From positions 17,761 to 81,760 of the forward strand of contig CAKUBE010000006.1 of assembly GCA_934636715.1 (NCBI GenBank): a stretch of DNA of 64,000 nt, written 5' to 3'. This document shows positions 25,945 through 36,527 of this stretch, one piece after another. Position 1 is the first letter of the stretch. The number at the start of each line of letters is the position of its first letter. Source of the stretch: an uncultured Arachnia sp. (lineage in GTDB: Bacteria > Actinomycetota > Actinomycetes > Propionibacteriales > Propionibacteriaceae). The notes under the pieces are model-generated. The model did not search any database and was not told the origin of the DNA. It saw nothing but the letters and a program-made list of their open reading frames with translations. The position numbers were made by a program, and so were the translations under genes.

Positions 25945-27783
25945 ATGCGCGACTTCCCTCCAGAGGTGACCGCCTCCGATATTCCCACCACTCGTGGACC
26001 CAGTGCCTTCCTGCGCTGGATGGTTCGCGATCAGTTCGTCGTGGTCTTTTCCATGACGCTGTTGGTGGTGGCCTGGCAGCTGCCGAGCGTCCTCTCGCCG
26101 TGGCTGATCGGCAAGGCGATCGACGCGGGCATGCTCGGGCGCGACATGTGGGCCACCGTCGGCTGGACCTCGCTGCTGCTCGTCAGCATGGTGCTGGGTG
26201 CCGCCGGCGGCATCCTGCAGCACACCTTGGTGGTGCGGAGCTGGCTGATCGCGCTGTACGGCACGCAGAAGCGGGTCGGCCACACGACGGGGCGGCTGGG
26301 GCATGTGCTCGGGCGCCGCGTGCCGACGGGCGAGGTGCTGAGCGTCAGCTCGTCGGACTCCGACGTCTTCGGCGCGACCCTCGAGGTGCTCGCCAGGCTC
26401 ATCGGGTCGCTGCTCGCGTTCGGCCTGGTGTGCGTGCTGATGTTCACGACGTCGCCGAAGCTCGCCGTCGTCGTGCTGGTGCTCTCGCCGCTGCTGCTCG
26501 CGGCCTCGACACCGGTGCTGCGCCCGCTCAGTGCGGCGCAGCTCGCCGAGCGCACCCAGAGCGCCGAGCTCACCTCGCTGGCCACGGACATCGTCGCGGG
26601 CCTGCGTATCCTGCGCGGCGTCGGCGGCGAGGAGACGTTCGGCGCCAACTACGTGCGGCAGTCGCAGAAGGTGCGGCGCCTCGGCGTGCGGGTCGGGACG
26701 TGGCAGGGCGTCGTCGAGTCCATCTCGGTGCTGGTCTCGGGCGGTCTCCTCGTGCTCGTCGTCTACCTCGGCACGCACGAGCTGGCGGCCGGCCGCCTCA
26801 CCGTGGGCCAGCTGATCAGCTTCGTCGGCTACGCCCTCTACATGCTGTGGCCGCTGCAGACGTTCTTCGACTTCTCCCAGAAGTGGATCGCGGCGCTGGT
26901 CGCGGCGCGCAAGACCAGCGTGCTCTTCACCTCGCCGACGCCGTGGCGCCCCGCCACCCGCGAGGTGGCGCCGTCGCCGCGCCTGGTCGACGAGGCTTCC
27001 GGGCTCGTGGTCGAGCCCGTCCGGTTCCTCGGCCTGGTGAGCGCGGACCCCGATGCCTCGGCGGCACTGATCGACAGGCTCGGCCGGTACCTGCCGACCG
27101 ATGCCGTCGAGAACGTGGACGCGGACGAGACCCTCAGCGGGCGCGAGCGACGAAGGGCCGAGCGCGAGCTGCGCGCGCAACGCGAGGCCGTCGCGGCCGC
27201 CGACGCCGAGCGCGCCGCGGGGACGTGGGGCGTCACGGCCGACGGCGTCGACCTCGCGGATCTCGACCTCGAGTCGCTCCGCCGCCGCGTTCTCGTCGCG
27301 GACACCGCCGCGATGCTGTTCTCGGGAACCCTGCAGGACGCCGTCGACCCCTGGGGAACGCACACGCGCGAGCAGGCGGAGGCCGCGCTGGTCACCGCCT
27401 GCGCCGAGGACGTCTTCGACGCCCTGCCCGGCGGTTGGCAGGGCGCGATCGACGAGAAGGGACGCGGGCTCTCGTGCGGTCAGCGGCAGCGCGTCGTCCT
27501 CGCGCGCGCCCTCGTCGCGGACCCGGACGTCCTGTGCCTCGTGGAGCCGACCTCCGCCGTCGACGCGCACACCGAGTCGCGGATCGCGCCGCGCCTCGTC
27601 GCGCACCGTGCAGGAAGGACGACCGTCGTCGCGACGGCATCGCCGCTGATCCTGCACTCCGCCGACGAGGTGGCGTTCCTGTCGGACGGCCGGATCGTGG
27701 CGCGGGGGAGCCACCTCGCGCTGCTCGATCGGCCGGACTACCGCCGGGTGGTCGCGCGGGGAATGGACAAGGACGATGAGTGA
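25945..27783 (+). CDS. ABC exporter half-transporter with degenerate NBD
   Basis: 612 residues. A six-helix membrane domain (about 25-320) is followed by an NBD lacking the usual catalytic parts. The Walker A site reads FLGLVSADPDASA with no GxxGxGKS/T, Walker B is CLVEPTS without the Asp, and the H-loop His is replaced (VVATASP). A charged helix (RRRAERELRAQREAV) occupies the segment after the expected P-loop. The signature LSCGQRQ (about 509) is good. It should supply the signature to the partner's ATP site. It overlaps the next gene by 8 bp. Confidence 0.9.
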   Translation: MRDFPPEVTASDIPTTRGPSAFLRWMVRDQFVVVFSMTLLVVAWQLPSVLSPWLIGKAIDAGMLGRDMWATVGWTSLLLVSMVLGAAGGILQHTLVVRSWLIALYGTQKRVGHTTGRLGHVLGRRVPTGEVLSVSSSDSDVFGATLEVLARLIGSLLAFGLVCVLMFTTSPKLAVVVLVLSPLLLAASTPVLRPLSAAQLAERTQSAELTSLATDIVAGLRILRGVGGEETFGANYVRQSQKVRRLGVRVGTWQGVVESISVLVSGGLLVLVVYLGTHELAAGRLTVGQLISFVGYALYMLWPLQTFFDFSQKWIAALVAARKTSVLFTSPTPWRPATREVAPSPRLVDEASGLVVEPVRFLGLVSADPDASAALIDRLGRYLPTDAVENVDADETLSGRERRRAERELRAQREAVAAADAERAAGTWGVTADGVDLADLDLESLRRRVLVADTAAMLFSGTLQDAVDPWGTHTREQAEAALVTACAEDVFDALPGGWQGAIDEKGRGLSCGQRQRVVLARALVADPDVLCLVEPTSAVDAHTESRIAPRLVAHRAGRTTVVATASPLILHSADEVAFLSDGRIVARGSHLALLDRPDYRRVVARGMDKDDE

Positions 27784-29704
27784 CATGACCGAGCTGCTGC
27801 CCGGGTCGGCGGACAGCTGGCGCGAGGAGTCGCCCGCGCCGCGGGTGCCGCCGTCGCTGGTCGTCGACCGCACCCTGCCGACCGCCGCGCGGCTGGCGGC
27901 CTGGAAGGCGCGCCACGCCGAGCGCGGCGTGCGCGCGAGGGACGTCTTCCACGCTTCGCGGCACCCCGAACGCGGCCTACCCGTCGCGCGCGCCCGCCGC
28001 GCCTTCGGGTTCGTCCGGCAGCTGCTCACGACCCGCAAGGCCGCCGTCATCCTGCTGCTGACCTTCAACGTGCTGGCGGCGGCGTCGTCGCTCGTCATCC
28101 CGCGGATCCTCGGCGACCTCGTCGACGACGCGGCCTCCGGCTCCGAGCTGGGGCAGACCGACGCCGTCCTGCTGGGGGTGCTCGTCTTCGTGCTCGCGCA
28201 GGCGGCGTTCACCTTCCTGGCCAAGCGCGCCGACGCCGTGCTCGGCTACGACCTGCTCGCCGCCGCGCGCGAGTACATCGTCCAGACCGTGCTCCGGCTG
28301 CCGCTCGGCAAGGTCGAGTCGGCGTCGAGCGGCGACCTGATCACGCGCATCACGGCGGACGTCAGCAAGATGAGCGCGTCGGTGCGCTGGGCGCTGCCGC
28401 AGCTGGTCACGTCGATCACGATGGTCGTCCTGACGGTGGTTGCGCTGCTGCTCAACTCGCCCCTGCTCACGCTGCCGGTGATCTCCTCGATCGTCATCCT
28501 CTACCTCGCCGCGCGACCGTACCTGAGGAACGCCGCCGCCGGGTACATCACCGAGCAGGCCACCTACAGCCGCATCAACTCGACGATCACGGAGACCATC
28601 GAGGGCGCGCGCACCGTCGAGGCCCTCGGACTGCGGCGGCTCCGCCAGCAGCGGCTCGACGACGACATCGCCGAGTCGGCCCAGGCCGAGCGCTACACCA
28701 TGAGCCTGCGGAACCTGCTGTTCATCTGGCTCGACTTCGCGTTCCAGCTGCCCATCGTGCTCGTCGTGCTGCTCGGCACGTGGGGCTTCGGTGCGGACCT
28801 GGTGACGATCGGCCAGGTGACGACGGCCGCGATCTACCTGCAGCAACTGGTGGGGCCGCTCGACCGGCTCATCCAGGTCGCCGACAACCTGCAGGTGGGC
28901 GTCGCCTCGACCACCCGCCTCCTCGGCGTTGCCGAGGTGCCCGACGACCGGACGCCCGGCGAGGCGCTTCCCGAGGCGTCCGACGTCGAGGGCAGGGACC
29001 TGCGCTTCGCGTACCGGGCCGATCACGACGTGCTGCACGGCGTCGACCTCGCGCTGCGGCCGGGGGAGCGGTTGGCGATCGTCGGGCCGTCGGGGTCGGG
29101 GAAGTCGACGCTCGGCCGGCTCGTCGCCGGCATCAACCGGCCGCGGACGGGCGACGTCCGCGTCGGAGGGATCGACGTCATGGACCTGCCCCTCGACGTC
29201 CTGCGCACCGAGGTGTGCCTCGTCACGCAGGAGCATCACGTGTTCGTCGGCAGCGTCCGCGACAACGTCGTGCTCGCCCGGGAGGGCGCCGCGACCGACG
29301 AGATGGTGTGGCGCGCGCTGCGGGCCGTGGACGCCGACGACTGGGTCGGCAAGCTGCCGGACGGCCTCGGCACCCTGCTCGGCCACGGCCACTCGTCGCT
29401 GACGCCTGCCCAGGCGCAGCAGATCGCCCTCGCCCGGCTCATGGTCGCGGACCCGCACACGCTCGTGCTCGACGAGGCGACCTCGCTGATCGACCCGCGC
29501 ACCGCCCGTCACCTGGAGGGCTCGATGGCGGCGCTGCTGGCCGATCGCACGGTCGTCGCCATCGCCCACCGGCTGCACACGGCCCACGACGCGGACCGGA
29601 TCGCGGTGGTCATCGACGGCAGGATCGCGGAGTTCGGCAGCCACGACGAGCTGCTCGCGGCCGACGGCGAGTACGCCCACCTCTGGCGCACCTGGAGCAG
29701 CTGA
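27776..29704 (+). CDS. ABC exporter half-transporter with intact Walker motifs
   Basis: 642 residues. The N-terminal cytosolic stretch (about 1-75) is followed by six membrane helices and an NBD with canonical Walker A GPSGSGKST (about 437), Walker B LVLDEATS (about 562) and H-loop AIAHRL. Its signature is weakened to LTPAQ (about 540). Together with the preceding gene it forms a heterodimer with one catalytic site. Drugs, lipids or peptides are possible substrates; nothing nearby identifies one. Confidence 0.93.
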   Translation: MSDMTELLPGSADSWREESPAPRVPPSLVVDRTLPTAARLAAWKARHAERGVRARDVFHASRHPERGLPVARARRAFGFVRQLLTTRKAAVILLLTFNVLAAASSLVIPRILGDLVDDAASGSELGQTDAVLLGVLVFVLAQAAFTFLAKRADAVLGYDLLAAAREYIVQTVLRLPLGKVESASSGDLITRITADVSKMSASVRWALPQLVTSITMVVLTVVALLLNSPLLTLPVISSIVILYLAARPYLRNAAAGYITEQATYSRINSTITETIEGARTVEALGLRRLRQQRLDDDIAESAQAERYTMSLRNLLFIWLDFAFQLPIVLVVLLGTWGFGADLVTIGQVTTAAIYLQQLVGPLDRLIQVADNLQVGVASTTRLLGVAEVPDDRTPGEALPEASDVEGRDLRFAYRADHDVLHGVDLALRPGERLAIVGPSGSGKSTLGRLVAGINRPRTGDVRVGGIDVMDLPLDVLRTEVCLVTQEHHVFVGSVRDNVVLAREGAATDEMVWRALRAVDADDWVGKLPDGLGTLLGHGHSSLTPAQAQQIALARLMVADPHTLVLDEATSLIDPRTARHLEGSMAALLADRTVVAIAHRLHTAHDADRIAVVIDGRIAEFGSHDELLAADGEYAHLWRTWSS

Positions 29705-29762
29705 GCGCCGCGTTTGCCAGGATCGGTTCGGGGTACGGGGAGGTCTCATGAAGGAGGCGCGT

Positions 29763-30035
29763 ATGCCCAAGCGAGAAGATCCGGGCCCTTCGGTAAAGGA
29801 CAAGGAAATGTACGAGGCGCTGCGCGACGACGGTGCGAGCAAGGAGAAGGCCGCCCGCATCGCCAACGCCGCGGCTGCTTCATCGCGCGAGGCGGTGGGG
29901 CGCAGAGGCGGTTCGGCCAAGGACTACGACGACCGCACCAAGCAGGAACTGCTGCAGCGTGCGCGGGAGCTCGGCATCGAGGGCCGCTCCCGGATGTCGA
30001 AGTCGGAGCTGATCGACGCCCTGCGCACCCACTGA
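29763..30035 (+). CDS. Rho N-terminal-like (SAP-type) small protein
   Basis: 90 residues. It starts PKREDPGPSVKDKEMYEAL, has a middle helix KEKAARIANAAA, and ends in a SAP/Rho-N motif (LLQRARELGIEGRSRMSKSE, then LIDAL). Small proteins with exactly this plan are widespread in actinobacteria and annotated as Rho termination factor N-terminal domain proteins. DNA or RNA binding is likely but the role is unknown. AAGGAGG sits 5 nt before the chosen ATG at 29763. Confidence 0.85.
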   Translation: MPKREDPGPSVKDKEMYEALRDDGASKEKAARIANAAAASSREAVGRRGGSAKDYDDRTKQELLQRARELGIEGRSRMSKSELIDALRTH

Positions 30036-30063
30036 GCGGCGCCGCCGTCCTATCGTGGTGAGC

Positions 30064-30372
30064 ATGCAGAAGCCTGAGGAACCCATGGAGCCCGCGGCGG
30101 GAGACGTCCTCGCGCTCGTCGCCGACAACACGCACCTGTATCCCGGTGCTCGTCTCGCGGCCGACAAGCGTCTCCCTGCCCTTCCGGTCGAGGCGATCGT
30201 CCTGTTCCGGGACGATGTCCGCGCGGAGGCCGTGCTGACGCCGTCGGCGGACGGGTTCGTCCTCGGGGTGGAGCCGTACACGACGGCGGCGGGCACCTCC
30301 ATCGGGAGGAAGTCCTGGTCCCTGCGGATCGCCGACGACCTGCTGCGGGTCGGCCGGCTCATCGACGGCTGA
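30064..30372 (+). CDS. Hypothetical protein
   Basis: 102 residues, acidic N-terminus then a compact mixed α/β stretch (VEAIVLFRDDVRAEAVLTPS, later FVLGVEPYTTAAGTS). No signal peptide or membrane helix. A TATCGT box ends 7 nt before the ATG, so a leaderless message is likely. Not recognised. Confidence 0.65.
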   Translation: MQKPEEPMEPAAGDVLALVADNTHLYPGARLAADKRLPALPVEAIVLFRDDVRAEAVLTPSADGFVLGVEPYTTAAGTSIGRKSWSLRIADDLLRVGRLIDG

Positions 30373-30407
30373 GTCGAAGCGGCTGCCCTCCCGCTACGGT
30401 GAGGATC

Positions 30408-31886
30408 ATGCGGAGCGCTGATGATCTCGTGGACGTGGCGACGACGGCGGGAGCCGTCCGCGGCCGATGGCGCGCGGTGCCGGGAAGCGAGGCGCGGTCC
30501 GCCGCGTTCCTCGGCATCCCGTTCGCCGAGGCGCCCGTCGGGGAGCTGCGGTTCGCGGCGCCCGCGCCGAAGAAGCCGTGGGAGGGCGTGCGCGACGCGC
30601 TCGCGTTCGGCGCGACCGCGCAGCGCGGCGACCCGGGAGTGACGCTGATCCCCGAGCCCTCCGTCGAGGGCGAGAGCACGCTCAACGTGAACGTCTTCAC
30701 GCCGTCGCCGGTTCCGGTGCGGCCAGGCGAGGGGCTGCCGGTCATGGTGTGGATCCACGGCGGCGGGTATGTCGCGGGGTCGCCTGCCGGCGAGTGGTAC
30801 GACGGCCGCAACTTCACCCGCGACGGCGTCGTCACGGTCACCATCTCCTACCGGCTCGGCTTCGACGGCTTCGGGTGGATCGAGGGCGCACCGCAGAACC
30901 GCGGCGTGCTCGACTGGCTCCTCGCCCTCGAATGGGTGCAGCAGAACATCGTCGCGTTCGGCGGCGACCCCGGCCGGGTCACGATCGCGGGACAGTCCGC
31001 AGGCGGTGGCGCGGTCCTGACACTGCTGGGCATGGAGCGGGCGCAGCACCTGTTCCATCGCGCGTATGCGATCTCCGGCGCGACCGCCGATGTGTCGACC
31101 GCGCGGGCGCGGCGCCTCGGCGAGGAGGTCGCGCGGGAGGCGGGCGTGCCGCCGACGCGAGACGGCTTCAGCGCCCTCCCGGAGGAGCGCATCCTGGAGC
31201 TCCAGGCGAAGGCGACCGAGTTCGGTGCGGACTCGCTCGCCACCATCGTCGAGGAGGGCCTCCAGCTCGGCCCGGTCGTCGACGGCGACCTCATCAAGCG
31301 ACCCACGCGGGAGTCGTTCCGGATGGGGATCGGCTCCGACAAGCCGCTCGTCCTCGGCGCCACCGACGACGAGTTCACCACGGTGTTCGAGGCGGCGGGA
31401 CCGAAGCTCCGGTGGGTGCCTCGCTTCCTCCTGCTGAACAAGCTCGGGCTTCCGAAGGGCGCCCGGAAGCGGTATCTGGCCGACAACGCCGATGTCGTCG
31501 CGCTCGGCAAGGCGCGGCTGGCGGGGCGGATCGTGACGGACATGATGTTCCGCGTGACGGTGCCGAGGGTTGTCGCCGATCGCGACACGGCGCCCACGTG
31601 GACCTACCGATTCTCGTGGCCGTCGGGACGGTTCGGCTACGCCGAGCACTGCCTCGACGTGCCGTTCTTCTTCGACTGCCTCGACGGCCCCGCGATGGAG
31701 CCGCTCGCGGGTCCGAACCCGCCGCAGTCGCTCGCGGACGAGGTCCACGGCGCCGCGGTGAGGTTCGTGGTCGACGGCGACCCCGGGTGGCCGCGTCACG
31801 ACGCCGCCATCCGGATCACGAGGGTCTACGACCTCCCGTCGCGCGACCTGCCCGACGCATACGCCTCTGTCGCGTCGCTGGTCTAG
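30408..31886 (+). CDS. Type-B carboxylesterase
   Basis: 492 residues of the carboxylesterase/cholinesterase family. FLGIPFAEAPVGELRF near the N-terminus is the type-B signature, VWIHGGGYVAGS the oxyanion hole, and GQSAGGGAVLTLLG the nucleophile elbow. The later ATDDEFTT region and AEHCLDVPFFF supply the acid and His region. It hydrolyses carboxylic esters; the substrate is unknown. No signal peptide is seen. The stop overlaps that of the convergent VOC gene. Confidence 0.9.
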   Translation: MRSADDLVDVATTAGAVRGRWRAVPGSEARSAAFLGIPFAEAPVGELRFAAPAPKKPWEGVRDALAFGATAQRGDPGVTLIPEPSVEGESTLNVNVFTPSPVPVRPGEGLPVMVWIHGGGYVAGSPAGEWYDGRNFTRDGVVTVTISYRLGFDGFGWIEGAPQNRGVLDWLLALEWVQQNIVAFGGDPGRVTIAGQSAGGGAVLTLLGMERAQHLFHRAYAISGATADVSTARARRLGEEVAREAGVPPTRDGFSALPEERILELQAKATEFGADSLATIVEEGLQLGPVVDGDLIKRPTRESFRMGIGSDKPLVLGATDDEFTTVFEAAGPKLRWVPRFLLLNKLGLPKGARKRYLADNADVVALGKARLAGRIVTDMMFRVTVPRVVADRDTAPTWTYRFSWPSGRFGYAEHCLDVPFFFDCLDGPAMEPLAGPNPPQSLADEVHGAAVRFVVDGDPGWPRHDAAIRITRVYDLPSRDLPDAYASVASLV

Positions 31887-32422
31887 ACCTGCTCCGCCTC
31901 GGGATCACGCAGGTTCGCCATCGCGTCCAGCAGGGTGTCGCGGATGTAGGCGAGCTCTGGGGAGACGGCGGCCCAGTCCTCGGCGGGGGCGTCGCCGTCC
32001 CAGGCGTCCGCGTGCGCGGCCTCGTCCCAGACAAGCTCGCCGTGCTGCCAGACCCACCAGATGTTCGCGGCCGGGTCCTGGACGCGGGAGAACTGGGTGC
32101 CGAAGAAGTCGGTCGGCTGGGTGAGGATCCGCGCGCCCCGGGCGACGGCCCGTTCCAGGGTGGCCTCGATGTCGTCGACATAGATCTGCAGGAAGCTCGG
32201 GGTGAAAGCCCAGCCGGGCTTGCGCTCGGCGAGCATGATCGTGGTGGTGCCGACCACCACCTCGCCCTGCAGCAGCAGGCCGTCGACGTCGACGGTGCGC
32301 GACTCCAGCCGCTCGACGCCGCCGAAGACCTCGATGATGAAGGCCGAGATCTCCTCGGCGCCGTGCGTGATGATGAACGGGTTGACGGTGGCGTAGCCCT
32401 CGGGCGCTGCGGGAATGGACAT
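31883..32422 (-). CDS. VOC/PhnB-like protein
   Basis: 179 residues. One vicinal-oxygen-chelate domain (about 5-120): YATVNPFIITHGAEEISAFI, LQIYVDDIEATLERAVARGA and DPAANIWWVWQHGE match PhnB/glyoxalase-like proteins. A helical C-terminal extension of about 50 residues (DWAAVSPELAYIRDTLLDAM) is present. Function unknown. The ATG at 32422 has a GGAGCAG ribosome site. It is followed by no partner; the AraC gene lies upstream on the same strand. Confidence 0.8.
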   Translation of the reverse strand: MSIPAAPEGYATVNPFIITHGAEEISAFIIEVFGGVERLESRTVDVDGLLLQGEVVVGTTTIMLAERKPGWAFTPSFLQIYVDDIEATLERAVARGARILTQPTDFFGTQFSRVQDPAANIWWVWQHGELVWDEAAHADAWDGDAPAEDWAAVSPELAYIRDTLLDAMANLRDPEAEQV

Positions 32423-32501
32423 CTTCTGCTCCTTGGTCGGTGGTAGCTGATGCCTCAATTCCACCAATCAGGGTGCCTCGGCGGATTGAAGATTTCCGCC
32501 A

Positions 32502-33191
32502 TCATCTGCCGGCGAGGATGCGCGCGGGAGTCTCGCCGTGCAGCAGCCGCAGGGACCGAGTCAGGTGCGCCTGGTCGGCATAGCCGCACGTCGCCGCGCA
32601 CTCCGCGGGGGTGACGCCCCGCTGGAGGAGGGCGTAGGCCTCGCGCGCCCGCGCGAGCTGGGAGATCTGCTTGCGCGTGACTCCCGTCGAGTCCCGCACG
32701 CGACGCTGCCAGTGGCGCTCGGAGTAGCCGACGTCGTCGCCCGCCAGCGCGCGGCGCACGTCGTCGTCGGAACGCAGGACGCCGAGGCGCAGCAGTTCCT
32801 CGACGAAGTCCTCCAACTGCTCGAAGGACGGAACAGGCACGCGTCGCCCGGAGATCTCGACGAGCCCGTCCGCGACGGGCAGCCGCAGCTCGCCGCCGAG
32901 GAGGAGCTTCTTGGCGACGCCGGGAACGACGACGTGAGCGCTCAACTGCACGCCCCACCCGTGCTCCCCGACGACCGACGCGATCCAGCGCGACCCGAGG
33001 GCAGGGCCGGAGAGGCCCGCGACCACGCTGCCGTCGGGCTCCCGCGCGAACCAGATGTCCCAGTGCTCGACGGCGGGGACCAGGTAGCGCTCCTCGCGCA
33101 CGGCGCGGGCCTGCCACGTGCACTCGACGTGCGGCGAGGCGGCGGTCCGCTCCTCGTACAAGCCCTCGGCGGCGGCGTGGTCTGGTGGCAT
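32502..33191 (-). CDS. AraC-family transcriptional regulator
   Basis: 229 residues. An N-terminal sensing domain of DUF6597 type (about 15-120) is followed by an AraC HTH (SERHWQRRVRDSTGVTRKQI, then CGYADQAHLTRSLRLLHGET). TAGAAT lies 6 nt before the ATG, so the gene looks leaderless and is divergent from cueP. Regulation of the downstream VOC gene (80 bp away, same strand) is plausible. Confidence 0.85.
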   Translation of the reverse strand: MPPDHAAAEGLYEERTAASPHVECTWQARAVREERYLVPAVEHWDIWFAREPDGSVVAGLSGPALGSRWIASVVGEHGWGVQLSAHVVVPGVAKKLLLGGELRLPVADGLVEISGRRVPVPSFEQLEDFVEELLRLGVLRSDDDVRRALAGDDVGYSERHWQRRVRDSTGVTRKQISQLARAREAYALLQRGVTPAECAATCGYADQAHLTRSLRLLHGETPARILAGR

Positions 33192-33257
33192 GTCGGGATT
33201 CTACGAGCAGGGCCGGTGTCGTGCCGGGAACGCCCGCCTCGTAGGCTGGATCCCGAT

Positions 33258-33896
33258 ATGAACACTGAGAACCGCCGCCCGCTGTCCGTCCCCGTCAAGG
33301 CCCTCCTTGCCGCCGCACTCGCGGTGCCCCTCCTTCTCGCCGGCTGCGCCGCCCCGGCCCCCGCGCCCGATCCCGCTCCCGAGGTCTCGGTCACCGAGAC
33401 CGCGAAGCCGGGTGGCGACCTGCTCGCCGACCACGGGCTCGCCGGCCTCAACGCCGTCGAGATCATCGACAGGCTCGACGCCGTCCCGCTCGCCGAGCGC
33501 TCGACCGATCTGATCGCCTCGGTCAGGCCCACCCACCTGCTTCTGACGGACGAGAGCGGGAGGGAACAGAGCCTCCCGATGCCGGACGACGCGTTCTACG
33601 TCTCGTTCGCGCCCTACCTGACGCAGACGCACGAGTGCCACTTCCACAGCCTCACCACCTGCGTCGGCGAGCTGCAGAACGCGGACCTCCAGGTGACCGT
33701 GACCGACGACGCGACGGGCGAGGACATCGTCGACACATCACTCACCACGTTCGACAACGGGTTCGCCGGCGTGTGGCTGCCGCGTGGGATCGACGCGACC
33801 CTCACCGTCGAGTACGACGGGAAGACCGCGACATCGCCCGTGACGACGAAGGGCGACGATTCCGCGACCTGCGTCACGACGCTCGAGCTCGCCTGA
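33258..33896 (+). CDS. cueP: CueP-like copper-binding lipoprotein
   Basis: 212 residues. The N-terminal signal ends in a lipobox LLAGC (Cys about 31), so it is a surface lipoprotein. The mature part carries the CueP signature HECHFHSLTTCVGE and a final Cys (DDSATCVT). CueP delivers or sequesters copper outside the membrane in Salmonella. The copper ATPase operon lies 11 kb away, and no CsoR-type box is visible in front of this gene. Confidence 0.88.
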   Translation: MNTENRRPLSVPVKALLAAALAVPLLLAGCAAPAPAPDPAPEVSVTETAKPGGDLLADHGLAGLNAVEIIDRLDAVPLAERSTDLIASVRPTHLLLTDESGREQSLPMPDDAFYVSFAPYLTQTHECHFHSLTTCVGELQNADLQVTVTDDATGEDIVDTSLTTFDNGFAGVWLPRGIDATLTVEYDGKTATSPVTTKGDDSATCVTTLELA

Positions 33897-33948
33897 CGAC
33901 GGGGTCCGCCCCGTTCAGAGGTGGATGGGCAGCAGGATCATCGCCAAA

Positions 33949-33974
33949 GCTGCGCCCCTGACGGGGGCGGCAGC
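33949..33974. terminator. Bidirectional terminator hairpin
   Basis: GCTGCGCCCC pairs with GGGGGCGGCAGC around TGAC, with two bulges, between convergent cueP and the aldo/keto reductase gene. It is GC-rich without a long U-tract, as is usual at high GC. Confidence 0.55.
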
Positions 33975-33979
33975 GGCCG

Positions 33980-34969
<990 letters not shown>

Positions 34970-35554
34970 CTACCTCCGGGTGTCGGTCAGGAGTCTACGG
35001 TGGAACAGCGGCTCGCCGGTCAGTTCCGGGTGGAACGCGACGCCGGTAGTCGCGCCCTGGCGGACGGCGACGACGCGGCCGGCGCGCCGGGCGAGCACCT
35101 CCACGCCGGGGCCGGTCGCGGTGACCTCCGGGGCGCGGATGAACGCGACCCTCGCCGGGCCGTCCGACGTTGTCAGCTCGGTCTCCGTCGAGTCCACCTG
35201 GGGACCGAACGCGTTGCGGCGCACCGTGACGTCGAGGACGCCGAGCGACTGCTGGCCGGGTGCCGGGTCGATCACTCGCCGAGCCAGGAGGATCAGCCCG
35301 GCGCAGGTGCCGAGCGTCGGCAGGCCGCCGCGGATGGCGTCGGCGAGGGGATCGTGCAGGCCAAAGAGCCGCAGCAGCCGGTCGATCGTCGACGACTCGC
35401 CTCCGGGGAGCACCACGGCGTCGACGCGCAGCCCGTCCGGGCTGGCCAGGTCGGAGGGTACCCGCAGCGGCGCCGTCCGGGCCCCGAGGGACTCGAGCAG
35501 CCGGACGTGCTCGCGCACCCCGCCCTGCAGGCCGAGCACGCCGACGGTCGTCAC
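34970..35554 (-). CDS. pdxT: PLP synthase glutaminase subunit
   Basis: 194 residues, class I glutaminase. [14 protein letters not shown] at the start, [13 protein letters not shown], nucleophile Cys in [10 protein letters not shown] and the His/Glu dyad in [14 protein letters not shown]. It releases ammonia from glutamine for PdxS. Its start overlaps the pdxS stop by 4 bp. Confidence 0.95.
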   Translation of the reverse strand: MTTVGVLGLQGGVREHVRLLESLGARTAPLRVPSDLASPDGLRVDAVVLPGGESSTIDRLLRLFGLHDPLADAIRGGLPTLGTCAGLILLARRVIDPAPGQQSLGVLDVTVRRNAFGPQVDSTETELTTSDGPARVAFIRAPEVTATGPGVEVLARRAGRVVAVRQGATTGVAFHPELTGEPLFHRRLLTDTRR

Positions 35555-36447
35555 CAGCCGCGCTCCGCCAGGCGGTGGGGCGCGGGGAGGTCGGCGACGT
35601 TGATGCCGACCATGGCCTCGCCGAGGCCGCGCGACGCCTCCGCGATGGCCGCCGGGTCGTCGTACAGCGCGGTGGCCTTGACGATGGCCGCCGCGCGGGC
35701 GGCCGGGTCGCCGGACTTGAAGATCCCCGAGCCGACGAACACGCCGTCGGCCCCGAGCTGCATCATCATCGCGGCGTCGGCAGGCGTGGCGACGCCGCCC
35801 GCGGTGAAGAGCACCACGGGCAGGGTGCCGCTCTGGGCGACCTCGCGGACGATGTCGTACGGCGCCTGGAGCTCCTTGGCCGCCACGTACAACTCGTCGG
35901 GGTTCGCCTCGTAGGTGGCCTTGAGGACGGCGATCTCGCGCCGGATCGTGCGGATGTGCTTGGTGGCCTCGGAGACGTCGCCGGTGCCCGCCTCGCCCTT
36001 GGAGCGGATCATCGCCGCCCCCTCGGCGATGCGGCGCAGGGCTTCGCCCAGGTTGGTGGCGCCGCAGACGAACGGAACGGTGAAGGCGTGCTTGTCGATG
36101 TGGTTGACGTAGTCGGCGGGGGAGAGCACCTCGGACTCGTCGATGTAGTCCACCTTCAGGTGCTCCAGCACCTGGGCCTCCACGAAGTGCCCGATCCTCG
36201 CCTTCGCCATCACCGGGATGGAGACGGTGTCGATGATGGCGCTGATCAGGTCGGGGTCGCTCATCCGCGCCACGCCGCCCTGGGCGCGGATGTCAGCGGG
36301 AACGCGCTCGAGCGCCATCACGGCGACGGCGCCCGCGTCCTCCGCGATGCGGGCCTGTTCGGGCGTGACGACGTCCATGATGACGCCGCCCTTGAGCATG
36401 TCGGCGAGGCCGCGCTTGACGAGAGGGGAACCGGTGGAATCTGCCAT
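35551..36447 (-). CDS. pdxS: PLP synthase lyase subunit
   Basis: 298 residues. Condenses ribose 5-phosphate, glyceraldehyde 3-phosphate and ammonia to pyridoxal 5'-phosphate. [27 protein letters not shown] and the catalytic-lysine segment [13 protein letters not shown] are all present, as is GAGTGD-like [11 protein letters not shown]. The ATG at 36447 is preferred over upstream in-frame codons. It is divergent from pdxR across a small operator region. Confidence 0.96.
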   Translation of the reverse strand: MADSTGSPLVKRGLADMLKGGVIMDVVTPEQARIAEDAGAVAVMALERVPADIRAQGGVARMSDPDLISAIIDTVSIPVMAKARIGHFVEAQVLEHLKVDYIDESEVLSPADYVNHIDKHAFTVPFVCGATNLGEALRRIAEGAAMIRSKGEAGTGDVSEATKHIRTIRREIAVLKATYEANPDELYVAAKELQAPYDIVREVAQSGTLPVVLFTAGGVATPADAAMMMQLGADGVFVGSGIFKSGDPAARAAAIVKATALYDDPAAIAEASRGLGEAMVGINVADLPAPHRLAERGW

Positions 36448-36467
36448 GCGGCCCATCCTTGGCGCAA

Positions 36468-36517
36468 TACTGGACCAATCCAAGGGCCAGAATCTGGGAA
36501 CTATCGGTGGGCCAGTA
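36468..36517. promoter_or_regulatory. PdxR operator between pdxS and pdxR
   Basis: TACTGGACC at 36468-36476 is an inverted relative of GGGCCAGTA at 36509-36517. A further direct copy GGGCCAGAA lies at 36484-36492, 25 nt upstream of the last. MocR-type PdxR proteins bind paired repeats of this kind. The last repeat overlaps the pdxR -10 box (TAAGGT 36516-36521), which fits autorepression. Confidence 0.65.
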
Positions 36518-36527
36518 AGGTGGCGGC

